Assembly: GCF_003324525.1 (NCBI RefSeq) | Contig: NZ_QGDC01000010.1 | Location: 62,001 to 126,000, forward strand | Direction of reading: 5' to 3' | Source of the DNA: Mucilaginibacter hurinus | GTDB lineage: Bacteria > Bacteroidota > Bacteroidia > Sphingobacteriales > Sphingobacteriaceae | DNA: 64,000 nt | Shown here: one piece after another, positions 44,771-54,298 of the stretch | Layout of the letters: the number at the start of each line of letters is the position of its first letter | Numbering within the stretch: the first letter of the stretch is position 1 | The notes under the pieces: model-generated | Database searches by the model: none | Told to the model about the DNA's origin: nothing | What the model saw: only the letters and a program-made list of their open reading frames with translations | Program-made: the position numbers and the translations under genes

Positions 44771-45955
44771 TTATTTCACCCGCTGATTTCCGCCGCCGCG
44801 AACAGCATCTCTGTCAAAATACTTTTCAACAAGTTCATCGTAGCCGGGCATATTATTATGGTGCCATTTGTCAATTACTACTCCATCCTTTAGCAATAGA
44901 ACGCCGGGGTTTGCACGCACCATACTTTTCAGCGGTACGGCATCAGCAAAAAACACCTCTCCATAAAGCTTATGCTTTTTACTAAAGTTCATAGCGTCTG
45001 CCGCCGAATTTGAAGTAAGCAATACTACGCGTGTATTATAGTTTTGGGCCAGGTTAAGTGCCAGTACATTAATCTTATCAATCGCCGTCTCATCTGTTTT
45101 TTTCAGATCATAGGCCACAATCATTAAATTATAAAACGGATTTGTCAGCAGTTCCTGTGTGTAATCGTTTCCCTGCATATCAGCTATAGCAAGGTCAACA
45201 ATTTTGGGCGTAAAGCCTTTTTTAATCAACTTACTCTCGGCATCGCCTACAACCTCCCAGTTATCATCCTTCCATATACCTGAACTTAAGTAAGCTTTAT
45301 CGTTCATTACTTTTTTTTCGCCTGTAGCTTTATTTTTCAAATTGTACGTTTGCTCATATTCGTCGGGCTGGGCTCCCGGCGGTATCTTCATACTTTCCGG
45401 AATATTTGCGCCTACCTTATATGGCAAAAAATCAAGTACCGGTAAAAAGCTATAGGTATAAATTCCAACACCGAAGGCCAAAACAGTGGCTACCCCTACC
45501 GCAATATCGCTTCCCTTTTTTGTGAACACCGGTTTAACCCTATCGCGGTTAAAAAACACAACAAGTGTTAGCAGCAGCAGCACCAGATCTTTAAAGAATG
45601 ACTGCCAGGGCGTCAGTGGTATGGCATCGCCAAAACAGCCGCATGAGCGCACTACTTCAAAATAGGCTGAGTAAAATGTAAGAAAAGCGAAAAATATAAT
45701 CAGTGCAAGCAATCCCCACAGCGTTGCTTTTGCCCGTGCTCCAACTAGCAATGCAAAGCCTAATATTATTTCCAGGGCGCAAAGTATCATGGCTATGGCC
45801 ACCGCAAAATTATCCAGAAAGTTTATATGAAAGACTTCAAAATACTCAATTAATTTATATGAGAAGCCAAGCGGGTCATTAGCTTTAATAAGACCTGAGA
45901 AAATAAACAGCAGGCCTACAAATATCCTGCAAAACCAAACTAACGCTGTTTTCAT
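44771..45955 (-). CDS. BT_3928-family DoxX/MauE-like membrane protein with thioredoxin-like C-terminus
   Basis: 394 residues. Four helices at 1-135 form a MauE/DoxX-type unit (FIFSGLIKANDPLGFSYKL) with a Cys pair in RSCGCFGDAIPLTPWQ. One more helix near 155-175 leads to a long domain ending in a thioredoxin-like fold (VLLTSNSAADAMNF, NPGVLLLKDGVVIDKWHH), which lacks the CxxC. Such proteins are probably involved in electron transfer or envelope redox, but their role is not proven. The start overlaps the DUF1599 stop by 4 bp. Confidence 0.85.
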   Translation of the reverse strand: MKTALVWFCRIFVGLLFIFSGLIKANDPLGFSYKLIEYFEVFHINFLDNFAVAIAMILCALEIILGFALLVGARAKATLWGLLALIIFFAFLTFYSAYFEVVRSCGCFGDAIPLTPWQSFFKDLVLLLLTLVVFFNRDRVKPVFTKKGSDIAVGVATVLAFGVGIYTYSFLPVLDFLPYKVGANIPESMKIPPGAQPDEYEQTYNLKNKATGEKKVMNDKAYLSSGIWKDDNWEVVGDAESKLIKKGFTPKIVDLAIADMQGNDYTQELLTNPFYNLMIVAYDLKKTDETAIDKINVLALNLAQNYNTRVVLLTSNSAADAMNFSKKHKLYGEVFFADAVPLKSMVRANPGVLLLKDGVVIDKWHHNNMPGYDELVEKYFDRDAVRGGGNQRVK

Positions 45956-46491
45956 TTTACTCCTGATTTAATAAGCGCGAATACCGCGTAATTCAACATA
46001 TCCTGGTAGTTAGCCTTTACCCCCTCTGATGCCAGCGTTTCGCCTTTGTTATCTTCTATTTGCTTTACCCGCAGCAACTTCATCAATATCAAATCAGTTA
46101 ACGAACTGATACGCATATCCCGCCAGGCCTCGCCATAGTCGTGGTTTTTAGCGAACATGAGTTCTTTAGTCTCGCGTACCTTTTCATCAAACATTATACT
46201 TACCTGATCGGCAGGTAGTTCAATGGGCGTTTCCGCCTCGCAATCCAGCTGCATCATAGCTATAACGCAATAGTTTACAATACCGATGTATTCGCCGGTA
46301 ATGTCGTCACCTACCTTTGATATTTTCTTTTCTTCGAGCGTGCGGATACGCTGGGCTTTTATAAAAATCTGGTCGGTGATGGATTCGATACGCAGTATAC
46401 GCCAGGCGGTCCCGTAATCGCGGGTTTTTTTTATAAAAAGCCCCTTGCAAACATTAATTACTGCTTCGTATTCTGCTGTTGTATTGGACAT
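45952..46491 (-). CDS. DUF1599-domain protein
   Basis: 179 residues made of two similar halves. Each half has a KTRDYGTAWRILRI- or KNHDYGEAWRDMRI-like stretch followed by SITDQIFIKAQRI or SLTDLILMKLLRV, giving an internal duplication. It resembles MazG-like nucleotide-binding helices. Soluble and cytoplasmic. In Bacteroidota it usually sits beside folP, as here (divergent, 140 bp apart). Function unknown; a nucleotide-related role near folate synthesis is a guess. Confidence 0.85.
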   Translation of the reverse strand: MSNTTAEYEAVINVCKGLFIKKTRDYGTAWRILRIESITDQIFIKAQRIRTLEEKKISKVGDDITGEYIGIVNYCVIAMMQLDCEAETPIELPADQVSIMFDEKVRETKELMFAKNHDYGEAWRDMRISSLTDLILMKLLRVKQIEDNKGETLASEGVKANYQDMLNYAVFALIKSGVK

Positions 46492-46584
46492 TCCTTGTGC
46501 GTTTAGTACTGGCGGAAGCAGAGCGCTCGAAGTCTCTCATTGCTCCTTCTTCTGAAAGGGGGCCATCAGTTTTAGTTCTATTTG

Positions 46585-46592
46585 CAAATATA
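46585..46592 (-). promoter_or_regulatory. Candidate -7 box for the DUF1599-aroK operon
   Basis: Minus strand reads TATATTTG, about 95 bp before the DUF1599 start, in the space shared with folP. No TTTG box at the expected distance. Confidence 0.35.
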
Positions 46593-46631
46593 TAAAGTAA
46601 CTTTACATCATCTAATCTTTGGTGAGCTCTT

Positions 46632-47495
46632 ATGCAAATCACGCATTCATTTTTTCGTAAAAAAACAAGCATTAACGCAGGCGGCAAGTTAATAGACCTG
46701 GGCATCCCAAAAGTTATGGGTATTATCAACCTCACTCCCGACTCCTTTTATACAGGCAGCCGCAAACCTGCCATTGAAGACGCTTTACTGCAGGCAGAAA
46801 AAATGATGAATGAGGGCGCGACATTTCTTGATCTCGGCGCCTATTCTTCCCGACCGGGCGCTGCTGATATCGGTCTTCAGGAAGAAACTGATCGACTCCT
46901 GCCGGTGGTTGAGGCTATTGCTGCCGCCTTTCCTGACGCTGTTATTTCAGTTGATACTTTTCGTTCCTCTGTGGCAGAAAATGCTGTAAAAGCAGGGGCG
47001 AATGTTATTAATGACATTTCCGGCGGACAATTAGATGAGCAGATGTTTACCACCGTAGCACGACTGCAGGTGCCTTATATATTAATGCATATGAAAGGCA
47101 ATCCGCAAACGATGAATCAACTTGCAGATTATGAAGACGTGATTGCTGAAGTGTTTGATTACTTTGTAGACAAGTACAACCAATTACGGCAGTTTGGAGT
47201 AAACGATGTGATTATAGACCCTGGGTTCGGTTTCGCAAAAAAGGCTGAACACAGCTACGCACTGATGAATCGGTTGCAGGATTTTGCACCGCTTGAGTTA
47301 CCGTTACTTGCCGGTATATCACGTAAGCGAATGCTTTATGGTTTATTGGATATAGCGCCCGAAGAAGCCTTAAATGCCACCACTGCTTTAAACACCATAG
47401 CATTAACAAAAGGCGCTGGCATATTACGCGTACATGATGTAAAAGAAGCTGTACAAGCAGTTAAAGTTTGGCAGGCTACTACCGGCAATTATTAG
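46632..47495 (+). CDS. folP: Dihydropteroate synthase
   Basis: 287 residues with all family blocks in order: VMGIINLTPDSFY, FLDLGAYSSRPGA, ISVDTFRS, NVINDISGG, PYILMHMKGNPQTM, VIIDPGFGFAKK and LAGISRKRM. It joins para-aminobenzoate to the pterin diphosphate and is the target of sulfonamides. No motif change that would suggest resistance can be judged by eye. The 3' end overlaps the convergent broken beta-lactamase gene by 4 bp. Confidence 0.96.
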   Translation: MQITHSFFRKKTSINAGGKLIDLGIPKVMGIINLTPDSFYTGSRKPAIEDALLQAEKMMNEGATFLDLGAYSSRPGAADIGLQEETDRLLPVVEAIAAAFPDAVISVDTFRSSVAENAVKAGANVINDISGGQLDEQMFTTVARLQVPYILMHMKGNPQTMNQLADYEDVIAEVFDYFVDKYNQLRQFGVNDVIIDPGFGFAKKAEHSYALMNRLQDFAPLELPLLAGISRKRMLYGLLDIAPEEALNATTALNTIALTKGAGILRVHDVKEAVQAVKVWQATTGNY

Positions 47496-48694
47496 CGCTC
47501 GGCTTTAATAACCTCGTTTATAGACTGTTGAACAACCTCCTCCATATCCATTATTTGCTCCCGAAGGCCTTTTACATCAAGAAACGTACTGAATACTACA
47601 TAGGTACGGTGTGTTCCGGGATGGTAACGCATTATGGTTACGTACGCGGCGCGGGCACCGTTATGGCCGTAACCGATGGCCGCGGGCTCCAAATCACAGC
47701 CTAACCCATAACTAGCAGGCTCTTGGCCATTATCGTCCCGCGCTATCATATCCCTGAGCGTTTGCTCGCTTAATACTTTTTTAGCTGCGTATAAATTAAA
47801 TGCCCACGTGCTTAGGTCCTTCGGTGTTGTTACTATATTACCTTCAGATGCAGCCGAAGTTACATTATCAAGCGTATACGGTGTAAGTTTATTATCAGCT
47901 TTAAGCCATGATGTTACCGAAGGCTGTGGTAATTCACGGTCGGTACCTTGCTGCGGGAAATACGTATGCTGCATATTTAGCGGCTTCAAAAATTCATCCT
48001 CAAAATATTTAGAAAGCGGCTTGCCTGAAATCCTTTCGACGATCACTCCTTACATATTATACCCGGTATTGGAATAATGATATGCCGAACCTGGTTTAAA
48101 ATAACTTAGTTTATGCCTTGCAGCCACACCAATCAGATCCAAAAATTCAAAGGTGTAGGTATCCCCCTTAATGGCTTGCAGATATTCAGTATAGTCTTGC
48201 CCGGCGTAGGGTGCTTTAACTGTATCCGGAATGGGAGTATTGGTAACATCGAATATACCGGCCCGGTGGCTAAGCAGCTGGCGAATTGTTATTTCTTCTT
48301 TGTAAGGCACTTCATAATCAGCGCTATTTGGAACATACGGCTCTGTTGAACCGTGTATATTTGCTGTTATCTTATCATCAATGTTTAACTTGCCCTGTTC
48401 CTGCAGCCTTAGTATAGCCGCTGCGGTAAACGTTTTAGTAGTGCTCGCTCCCCTAAACCGGATATTTTCTTTATGACTTTCAGGAAATCCGGAAGATAAA
48501 TACATGTCGGACACTTCGTCTTTTATATACAGTCCCATGCCTATCGCTTTACTTTGCATCAAAATTTTATAGGACGATACTTTTTTATCAAGTATAGCTT
48601 GTAAGGTATCGGAATTAACAGTATTATCTTTTTTTGATTTACTACAGCCTATTCCCAATACTATTAAAATAAGCGATAGATATATATTTTTCAT
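47492..48694 (-). pseudogene. Serine beta-lactamase-like lipoprotein broken by one in-frame stop
   Basis: The reading frame is the same length (1203 nt) as the intact paralogue at 48753-49955 and aligns along its whole length. The codon after YSNTGYNM is TAA (48052-48050) where the paralogue has CTT (Leu); the frame then continues GVIVERISGKPLSKYFEDEF to the normal stop. No shift is needed, so a single base change (for example TTA to TAA) explains it. The first part (214 residues) keeps the lipobox GIGCSK, the catalytic SxxK (ASTTK) and the YSN motif; the second part carries HNG. A sequencing error or readthrough remain possible. Confidence 0.85.
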
Positions 48695-48752
48695 AACGGT
48701 AATAATAACTTGTTTAAAGGCAATTGGAGTTAAATGCTGGAAAAAACGATAG

Positions 48753-49955
48753 TTAACTTTGTGTTTTGGCCACCTCGTTTATTGCACGCCGAATCACCTC
48801 TTCCATATCACGTGCTTGTTGCTCAAAGCCGTCAAAATTGAAAAATGTGGTAAATACAACATATGTGCGGCGCGTATCAGGATGGTATCGCATAAGCGTA
48901 AGATAAGCCGGGCGCGCCCCGTTGTGCCCATACCCTATATCCGCAGGATTTAATTCACAGCCTAGCCCATAGCTTACATGTTCTTCAAAAGTAGGCAGGC
49001 CGGTAACCATATCCTGAAGTGTTTGTTCGCCTAATACCTTTTTCGCGGCGTATAAGTTATAGGCCCATGTACTTAAATCTTTGGGTGTAGTAACTATATT
49101 ACCTTCTGATGCGGCCGAGGTTACATTATCCAGTGTAAGCGGTATAAGCTCGCTTTCAATTTTTAGCCATGAGGTTACCGACGGTTGCGGCAGTTCACGA
49201 TCTGTACCCATGTGCGGAAAATAGGTATGTTGCATGTTTAGCGGCTTTAAAAACTCATCCTCAAAATACTGATGAAGCGGCTTGCCCGATATCCTTTCAA
49301 TAATTACCCCAAGCATATTATAACCGGTATTAGAATAATGAAAGGCGGTACCCGGCTTAAAATAGCTGAGGCCATGTTTAGCGACAACCCCAATCAATTC
49401 TGTAAAATTAAAGGTGTACGCATCCCCGTTAACCATTTTAAGATACTGGGTGTAATTTTGTCCGGCATATGGAGCGTCTACCGTATCGGGAATAGCGGTA
49501 TTGGTAACATCAAATACACCGGCCCTGTGGTTAAGCAGTTGGCGAATAGTGATCTCATCCTTATACGGCACGTTATAATCTGCACTGTTTGGAAGATAGG
49601 GCTGGTTTGCACTATGTATATTTGCCGTTATTTTATCATCAATATTTAACTTTCCTTGTTCGTGCAACCTAAGTATAGCAGCGGCGGTAAAGGTTTTTGT
49701 GGTGCTTGCACCTCTAAACCGGATGTTCTCTTTATAACCCTGGGGCAGGCCGGAAGACAGGTAAATATCAGACATCTCACTCTTGATATATAATCCTATC
49801 CCAATGTCTTTATTCTGCATTTTTGCCTTGTAGGACGCAACCTTTTCATTAAGGACACCCTGCAGCGCCTCGCTATTAACAGTGGAATTTTTTCGGGATT
49901 TGCTGCAACCAAAGCATAGTAGAACCACAACAAGGGATATAAATAGCTTTTTCAT
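48753..49955 (-). CDS. Serine beta-lactamase-like (class C / DD-peptidase family) lipoprotein
   Basis: 400 residues with lipobox (LLCFGC, then SKSRKN). Catalytic motifs: S-T-T-K in RGASTTKTFTAA, Y-S-N in YHYSNTGYNM-type segment (here FHYSNTGYN), and H-N-G in IGYGHNGARPAY. This set belongs to the class C beta-lactamase/DD-carboxypeptidase/esterase group, and the true substrate is unknown. It is located in the envelope by its lipid anchor. It lies 58 bp upstream of the broken copy in the same direction, so the two probably arose by tandem duplication. Confidence 0.88.
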   Translation of the reverse strand: MKKLFISLVVVLLCFGCSKSRKNSTVNSEALQGVLNEKVASYKAKMQNKDIGIGLYIKSEMSDIYLSSGLPQGYKENIRFRGASTTKTFTAAAILRLHEQGKLNIDDKITANIHSANQPYLPNSADYNVPYKDEITIRQLLNHRAGVFDVTNTAIPDTVDAPYAGQNYTQYLKMVNGDAYTFNFTELIGVVAKHGLSYFKPGTAFHYSNTGYNMLGVIIERISGKPLHQYFEDEFLKPLNMQHTYFPHMGTDRELPQPSVTSWLKIESELIPLTLDNVTSAASEGNIVTTPKDLSTWAYNLYAAKKVLGEQTLQDMVTGLPTFEEHVSYGLGCELNPADIGYGHNGARPAYLTLMRYHPDTRRTYVVFTTFFNFDGFEQQARDMEEVIRRAINEVAKTQS

Positions 49956-50143
49956 AATGGATGTGATAAGTAAACATTTTAAGTTTACGTGTAGCGGAAA
50001 AACATATTTCCGTTAAAAATAAGAAAAGACAGCATTTAATTAAATACCTCATCCCACCCGCCAATCCAGGTAACGTACCATTATATTTCGGGATTGATGT
50101 AAGTTTATCGTGATTTCTGCTACTTATAGCTAAAATAACAGGC

Positions 50144-50620
50144 ATGAACGAAGCGCAATTTTTGACCCTGATTAAAGAACACCAGGGCATAATACATAAA
50201 ATTTGCCGCTTATACCGCGACAGTGAGGAAGATAGGGAAGACCTTTTCCAGGAGATTACCTTTCAACTTTGGAACAGCAGAATATCTTTCAAGGGCGACG
50301 CTAAAGTGAGCACCTGGATGTATCGAATCACGCTCAATACCGCCATCGCCGCTTATCGTAAAAGAAAGCCGGAAGTTCAATTCCGCGAGGTGCTGCCTGA
50401 TATGGCCGAAGAGCAACCCGATGAAGAGCTGGCTTTAAGGCAAGACAAACTTTTTGCAGCCCTGAAAACACTGGATGACAGCGAGAAGGCCGTTATTACC
50501 CTATACCTTGATGATTGCAGTTATAAACAAATAGCTGAGATTACTGGCATAACCGAAAACAACGTGGGCGTTAGGCTCAATCGTATTAAATCAAAACTTC
50601 AGAAACTTTTAATTAAATAA
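50144..50620 (+). CDS. ECF RNA polymerase sigma factor
   Basis: 158 residues. Region 2: IHKICRLYRDSEEDREDLFQEI-type helix; region 4: LDDSEKAVITLYLDDCSYKQIAEITG followed by NNVGVRLNRIKSKLQ. It is close to the short sigma factors of Sphingobacteriaceae that are encoded with a small membrane protein. Divergent from the beta-lactamase gene across 188 bp, with TATATTTC near 50082 as a near match to a -7 box. Six bp before its membrane partner. Confidence 0.92.
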   Translation: MNEAQFLTLIKEHQGIIHKICRLYRDSEEDREDLFQEITFQLWNSRISFKGDAKVSTWMYRITLNTAIAAYRKRKPEVQFREVLPDMAEEQPDEELALRQDKLFAALKTLDDSEKAVITLYLDDCSYKQIAEITGITENNVGVRLNRIKSKLQKLLIK

Positions 50621-50625
50621 ATATC

Positions 50626-51168
50626 ATGGAACTTAACGCACTTAAATCAGCCTGGAAGGATGTATCGCCCGCAGCTAAAACAACAGAAGAAATTAAAGAG
50701 ATGCTGCATGAAAACAAGCACCCGGTTTTAAAGCAGATAAGGAGACAGTTTACACTTGAAATAACCTGCTGGGTGGTTTTCCTGGTATTTTATTATACAG
50801 CCCTCGACGGCGACAGGAAACCTTTACATATAAATGCTTTGCTGGTTGGATGTATATTGTTCCCTGTACTGCATAACCTTGCAGGTTACCGGTTTTCTAA
50901 ATGCCTGATAAATGGGATAAATATCAGGCAATCGCTTCAAAATTACTTTTCAAAAATAAGGGTCTACGCTTTTGTATCGGTTGCGTCAAGAGTGTTTTAC
51001 GCGTCCGGCCTGCTTGTATTTCTCACTTATGGTATCAGCTTTAATACCGGGAAATATTATTTGCTAGCCGTTGTCATCCTTGCCATATCAATGCAAATTT
51101 TTTGGTTAGGAAGGTTATGGATGAAGCGGATAAGTAAACTAAGAGATGCAACGGCATTGTTTAATTGA
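50626..51168 (+). CDS. Membrane protein paired with ECF sigma factor (putative anti-sigma)
   Basis: 180 residues. A soluble N-terminal part (1-45: MELNALKSAWKDVSPAAKTT, EIKEMLHENKHPVLKQIRR) is followed by about four transmembrane helices (48-62, 70-90, 115-130, 140-158). There is no zinc-binding HxxxCxxC motif. Its constant place after a sigma gene suggests control of that sigma factor, but this is inference. Confidence 0.65.
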   Translation: MELNALKSAWKDVSPAAKTTEEIKEMLHENKHPVLKQIRRQFTLEITCWVVFLVFYYTALDGDRKPLHINALLVGCILFPVLHNLAGYRFSKCLINGINIRQSLQNYFSKIRVYAFVSVASRVFYASGLLVFLTYGISFNTGKYYLLAVVILAISMQIFWLGRLWMKRISKLRDATALFN

Positions 51169-51468
51169 TCTCTTCTTCAATTTTTAAATACAGTCGTTTA
51201 CAGATCCTAACTCTTCGTTGCTTCCGAAAACAGCCTTGAAAGTTAGTGATGTATTCCTATTTTTTTCGAAAAAAAGGCAGTACTAAGGGAAAGCCTCTTG
51301 GCTGCGCCTTACTGTTAGGGTTATTGCTTTGCAGCACCTATGCTATAGTGCCAGTAGATGCCGCCGGAACGGTTAACCCCAATTGGTCGGGCTCAATTTT
51401 TCCGTCATCCTTATTTTTATGCTCTCCACAATGTTATCGCTTAGTTCCAGCGGATGAAAATATAACTT
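51169..51468. other. Intergenic region with an ORF of doubtful reality
   Basis: A plus-strand frame at 51246-51587 starts MMYSYFFRKKGSTKG and has a signal-like stretch (LGCALLLGLLLCSTYAIV), but its second half overlaps the convergent lipoprotein gene out of frame. It may be the start of a truncated exported protein; I do not accept it as a gene. Confidence 0.35.
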
Positions 51469-51828
51469 TTAAAACTCCGCTAACTCAACATTGGTGCACT
51501 CATCATTTAAGAATGAATAAAAATAGCTTTTTAAAAATGGTGTGGGTTTTAGCTTTTCATCTGAATAATCAAGGCTTCGATCAATAATGTAATACTGTAG
51601 CCGGCCATTAGCATCCTCTTGTATTACAAATAAGAACTTACTGCATTTGGCGTACGCTTTCACGTCTGCATCAATAACTGAAAACATATAATCGTCAACA
51701 TCTACGTACACCAATTCTTTACCATTGTCAAAATTTTCTATATATAAATGTTCATCAATTTGGGTTTTACAACCACCCAACATGATGCTAATAATTACGC
51801 AAATAAGTGTTAATGCATTTGGCCGCAT
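51469..51828 (-). CDS. Small lipoprotein (119 aa)
   Basis: Signal with lipobox IMLGGC, then a mostly polar domain (EHLYIENFDNGKELVYVD, YAKCSKFLFVIQED, LQYYIIDRSLDYSD). No family recognised. Three bp after the GH3-family gene, so it is the last gene of the lptB-GH3 run. The compact beta pattern suggests a small soluble envelope protein. Confidence 0.6.
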   Translation of the reverse strand: MRPNALTLICVIISIMLGGCKTQIDEHLYIENFDNGKELVYVDVDDYMFSVIDADVKAYAKCSKFLFVIQEDANGRLQYYIIDRSLDYSDEKLKPTPFLKSYFYSFLNDECTNVELAEF

Positions 51829-51831
51829 AAG

Positions 51832-53349
51832 CTATCCCGCCGGCTCCATTTTCAAAATAGCATCCACATACTCCCGGTTATTTGCTAAACGGGGTACTTT
51901 ATTCTGACCGCCAAGTTTACCTTTGTCTTTCATCCAATTAAAGAAAGTTCCTTCGGGCATACGGCGAACCACGGGGCGGCGTAGCGCCAGGTTTTTAAAG
52001 CGCTTGGCATCATAGTCAGAATTTATCTTTCGCAACGTATCATCCATAATGTCTATAAAACGCTCAAACTCATTAGGAGGAGTTATAAATTCTATCAGCC
52101 ACTCGTGCGCGCCGCATTCGTTCCCGCTAAAATAAACGGGAGCGGCGGTGTAATCACGTATAATGGCGCCGGTACTTGTGCAGGCTTCCTCAAGTGCACG
52201 CTCGGCATTGTCAATGATCACCTCTTCGCCAAAGGCGTTTATATAATGTTTGGTACGGCCGGTAATTTGTATACGGAAAGGCGACAGGCTGCTAAAACGG
52301 ATGGTGTCTCCAATCATATATCGCCACAGGCCGGCATTGGTGCTAATAATAAGGGCGTAGTTTTGTCCTATCTCTACTTCATCAAGGGTTAGCGTACGGG
52401 GATTCTCGTCGTGCAGGTTCTCAACAGGTAAAAATTCGTAAATAATACCGTAATCAAGCATCAGTAACATTTCTCCGGGCTCTTCTAAATCCTGTATGCC
52501 GAAAAAGCCTTCCGACGCGTTGTAGTTCTCGAGGTAATACATCCTGTCGCTCGGCACAAATTTTTTAAACTGCTCGCGGTACGGCGTAAAATTTACACCG
52601 CCGTGAAAGCAGAACTCAAGGTTTGGCCAAATCTCAAGCATATTACTTTTACCTGTAAGCTCAAGCATACGGTTAAACAGTACAATATTCCAGGTAGGTA
52701 CGCCGCCGAAACCGGTTACGTTAACATCCAGGGTGGCATACGCCATTTTTTCGATCTTTTCTTCGAAATTTTCCATCAGCGCGATTTCCAGGTCTGGCGT
52801 CCGGCCAAATTCCGCCCAAAAAGGCAGGTTTTTCATAATTACGGCCGATAAATCTCCAAAAGAGGTGTCAGCGCTAAACTGGCTTATCTGCTGGCTGCCG
52901 CCAATGGTGAGTGATTTACCGGTGAATAATTTTGCCTCGGGCCGGTTGTTGTAGTAAATAGTAAGCACATCCTTGCCGCCCTTAAAATGGCATTCTTCCA
53001 GCGCTTCTTCGCTAACAGGTATAAACTTACTGCGGTCACTGGTGGTACCTGATGATTTGGCAAACCACCGTATTTCTGACGGCCATAATATATTTTGCTC
53101 GCCCCTGAGCATACGCTCAATATAGGGCTTCAGGGTATCGTACGTTTGTATAGGAACCCGCTCTTTGAACTGGTTAAAATTCTCGATGCTTTTATACTGG
53201 TATTTACGGCCCCACTCTGTGTTTTCGGCCGTCATCATCAGGTTCTCAAACCACTCTTCCTGCACCTCATGCGGGTATTTCATAAAAAGCTCTATCTGGT
53301 GGATACGCTTTTTCATGAACCAGGAAATAACAGAGTTAAAAATGGTCAT
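51832..53349 (-). CDS. GH3 auxin-responsive-promoter family protein (acyl-adenylating enzyme-like)
   Basis: 505 residues. ANL-type segments: WFAKSSGTTSDRSKFIPVS (ATP-binding phosphate loop), WPNLEFCFHGG, YYLENYNASEGFFG, and YMIGDTIRFSSLSPFRIQITGR. Plant GH3 enzymes join amino acids to hormones; bacterial homologues have unknown substrates and are frequent in Bacteroidota. Located 21 bp after lptB in the same direction, a common arrangement. Confidence 0.9.
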   Translation of the reverse strand: MTIFNSVISWFMKKRIHQIELFMKYPHEVQEEWFENLMMTAENTEWGRKYQYKSIENFNQFKERVPIQTYDTLKPYIERMLRGEQNILWPSEIRWFAKSSGTTSDRSKFIPVSEEALEECHFKGGKDVLTIYYNNRPEAKLFTGKSLTIGGSQQISQFSADTSFGDLSAVIMKNLPFWAEFGRTPDLEIALMENFEEKIEKMAYATLDVNVTGFGGVPTWNIVLFNRMLELTGKSNMLEIWPNLEFCFHGGVNFTPYREQFKKFVPSDRMYYLENYNASEGFFGIQDLEEPGEMLLMLDYGIIYEFLPVENLHDENPRTLTLDEVEIGQNYALIISTNAGLWRYMIGDTIRFSSLSPFRIQITGRTKHYINAFGEEVIIDNAERALEEACTSTGAIIRDYTAAPVYFSGNECGAHEWLIEFITPPNEFERFIDIMDDTLRKINSDYDAKRFKNLALRRPVVRRMPEGTFFNWMKDKGKLGGQNKVPRLANNREYVDAILKMEPAG

Positions 53350-53370
53350 GCAGGGTTGATTTTTGGTTTG

Positions 53371-54111
53371 TTACTTTGCGAAATTCTTTCGTTTCAGCAC
53401 AAAGTTCGCACCAAGATACACTTTTCTCACCATTTCATTATCAGCCAAAACTTCAGGTACGCCAGACTCCAATATCTTTCCTTCAAAAAGTAAATAAGCC
53501 CTATCTGTAATGGATAACGTTTCCTGTACATTGTGGTCAGTTATCAGGATACCAATGTTGCGGTGTTTTAATTTGTATACCATTGACTGTATCTCTTCTA
53601 CCGCAATAGGGTCTACACCGGCAAAAGGTTCATCCAGTAATATAAAGTTAGGCTCGGCAGCAAGGGCCCGGGCAATTTCAGTACGGCGGCGCTCACCGCC
53701 TGATAATAAATCGCCCCGGTTTTTACGAACCTTGTGTAAGCTAAATTCGTCTATAAGTTCTTCCAGTTTGTCGCGCTGCGCTTCTTTGGGCATCGGCCCC
53801 ATCTCCAATACCGCTTTAATATTATCCTCAACAGAGAGCTTACGAAAAACCGATGCCTCCTGCGCTAGGTAGCCTATGCCTTTTTGCGCGCGGCGATACA
53901 TCGGATCGGTAGTTATTTCGCGGTCATCCAGTATTATCCGGCCTTCATTAGGTTTAATTAATCCCACTATCATATAAAATGAAGTGGTTTTACCGGCACC
54001 ATTAGGGCCCAGCAAACCCACTATCTCACCCTGCGAAACCTCAAATGATACATCGTTTACAACGGCGCGTTGCTTATATTTTTTTACTAAATGCTCTGCT
54101 TTGAGTATCAT
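53371..54111 (-). CDS. lptB: Lipopolysaccharide export ATPase LptB
   Basis: 246 residues. Walker A GPNGAGKT at 35-42, Q-loop [19 protein letters not shown], signature [17 protein letters not shown], Walker [14 protein letters not shown], and H-loop LITDHNV. The signature and length are specific for LptB, which with LptFG extracts lipopolysaccharide from the inner membrane. First gene of the lptB-GH3-lipoprotein run. Confidence 0.94.
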   Translation of the reverse strand: MILKAEHLVKKYKQRAVVNDVSFEVSQGEIVGLLGPNGAGKTTSFYMIVGLIKPNEGRIILDDREITTDPMYRRAQKGIGYLAQEASVFRKLSVEDNIKAVLEMGPMPKEAQRDKLEELIDEFSLHKVRKNRGDLLSGGERRRTEIARALAAEPNFILLDEPFAGVDPIAVEEIQSMVYKLKHRNIGILITDHNVQETLSITDRAYLLFEGKILESGVPEVLADNEMVRKVYLGANFVLKRKNFAK

Positions 54112-54219
54112 ATTGGTTTGTTGGTTCTAGGTGCTAATTTCTGAAAGCTTAAAGTAATAAACAAACGTCATACAAGCGATAGCGCAAATCTTCCTTAGGA
54201 CCCACCGAGCTAGAAGATA

Positions 54220-54252
54220 TAAAGCGTTGCTTCGCGTTGTAATGACGCTTTA
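54220..54252. repeat. REP-like intergenic hairpin
   Basis: 8-bp arms TAAAGCGT / ACGCTTTA around a 17-nt centre (tgcttcgcgttgtaatg). Its text resembles the short dispersed repeats seen between genes in many Bacteroidota genomes. Confidence 0.45.
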
Positions 54253-54298
54253 GTCAGACTTGTATTAAACTGATTTTTCGTGTTGATAGTATAGATAC

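Noticed and set aside
46454..46735. Minus-strand 93-residue frame covering the folP start
   Set aside because: It overlaps both folP and DUF1599 starts and has no recognisable features.
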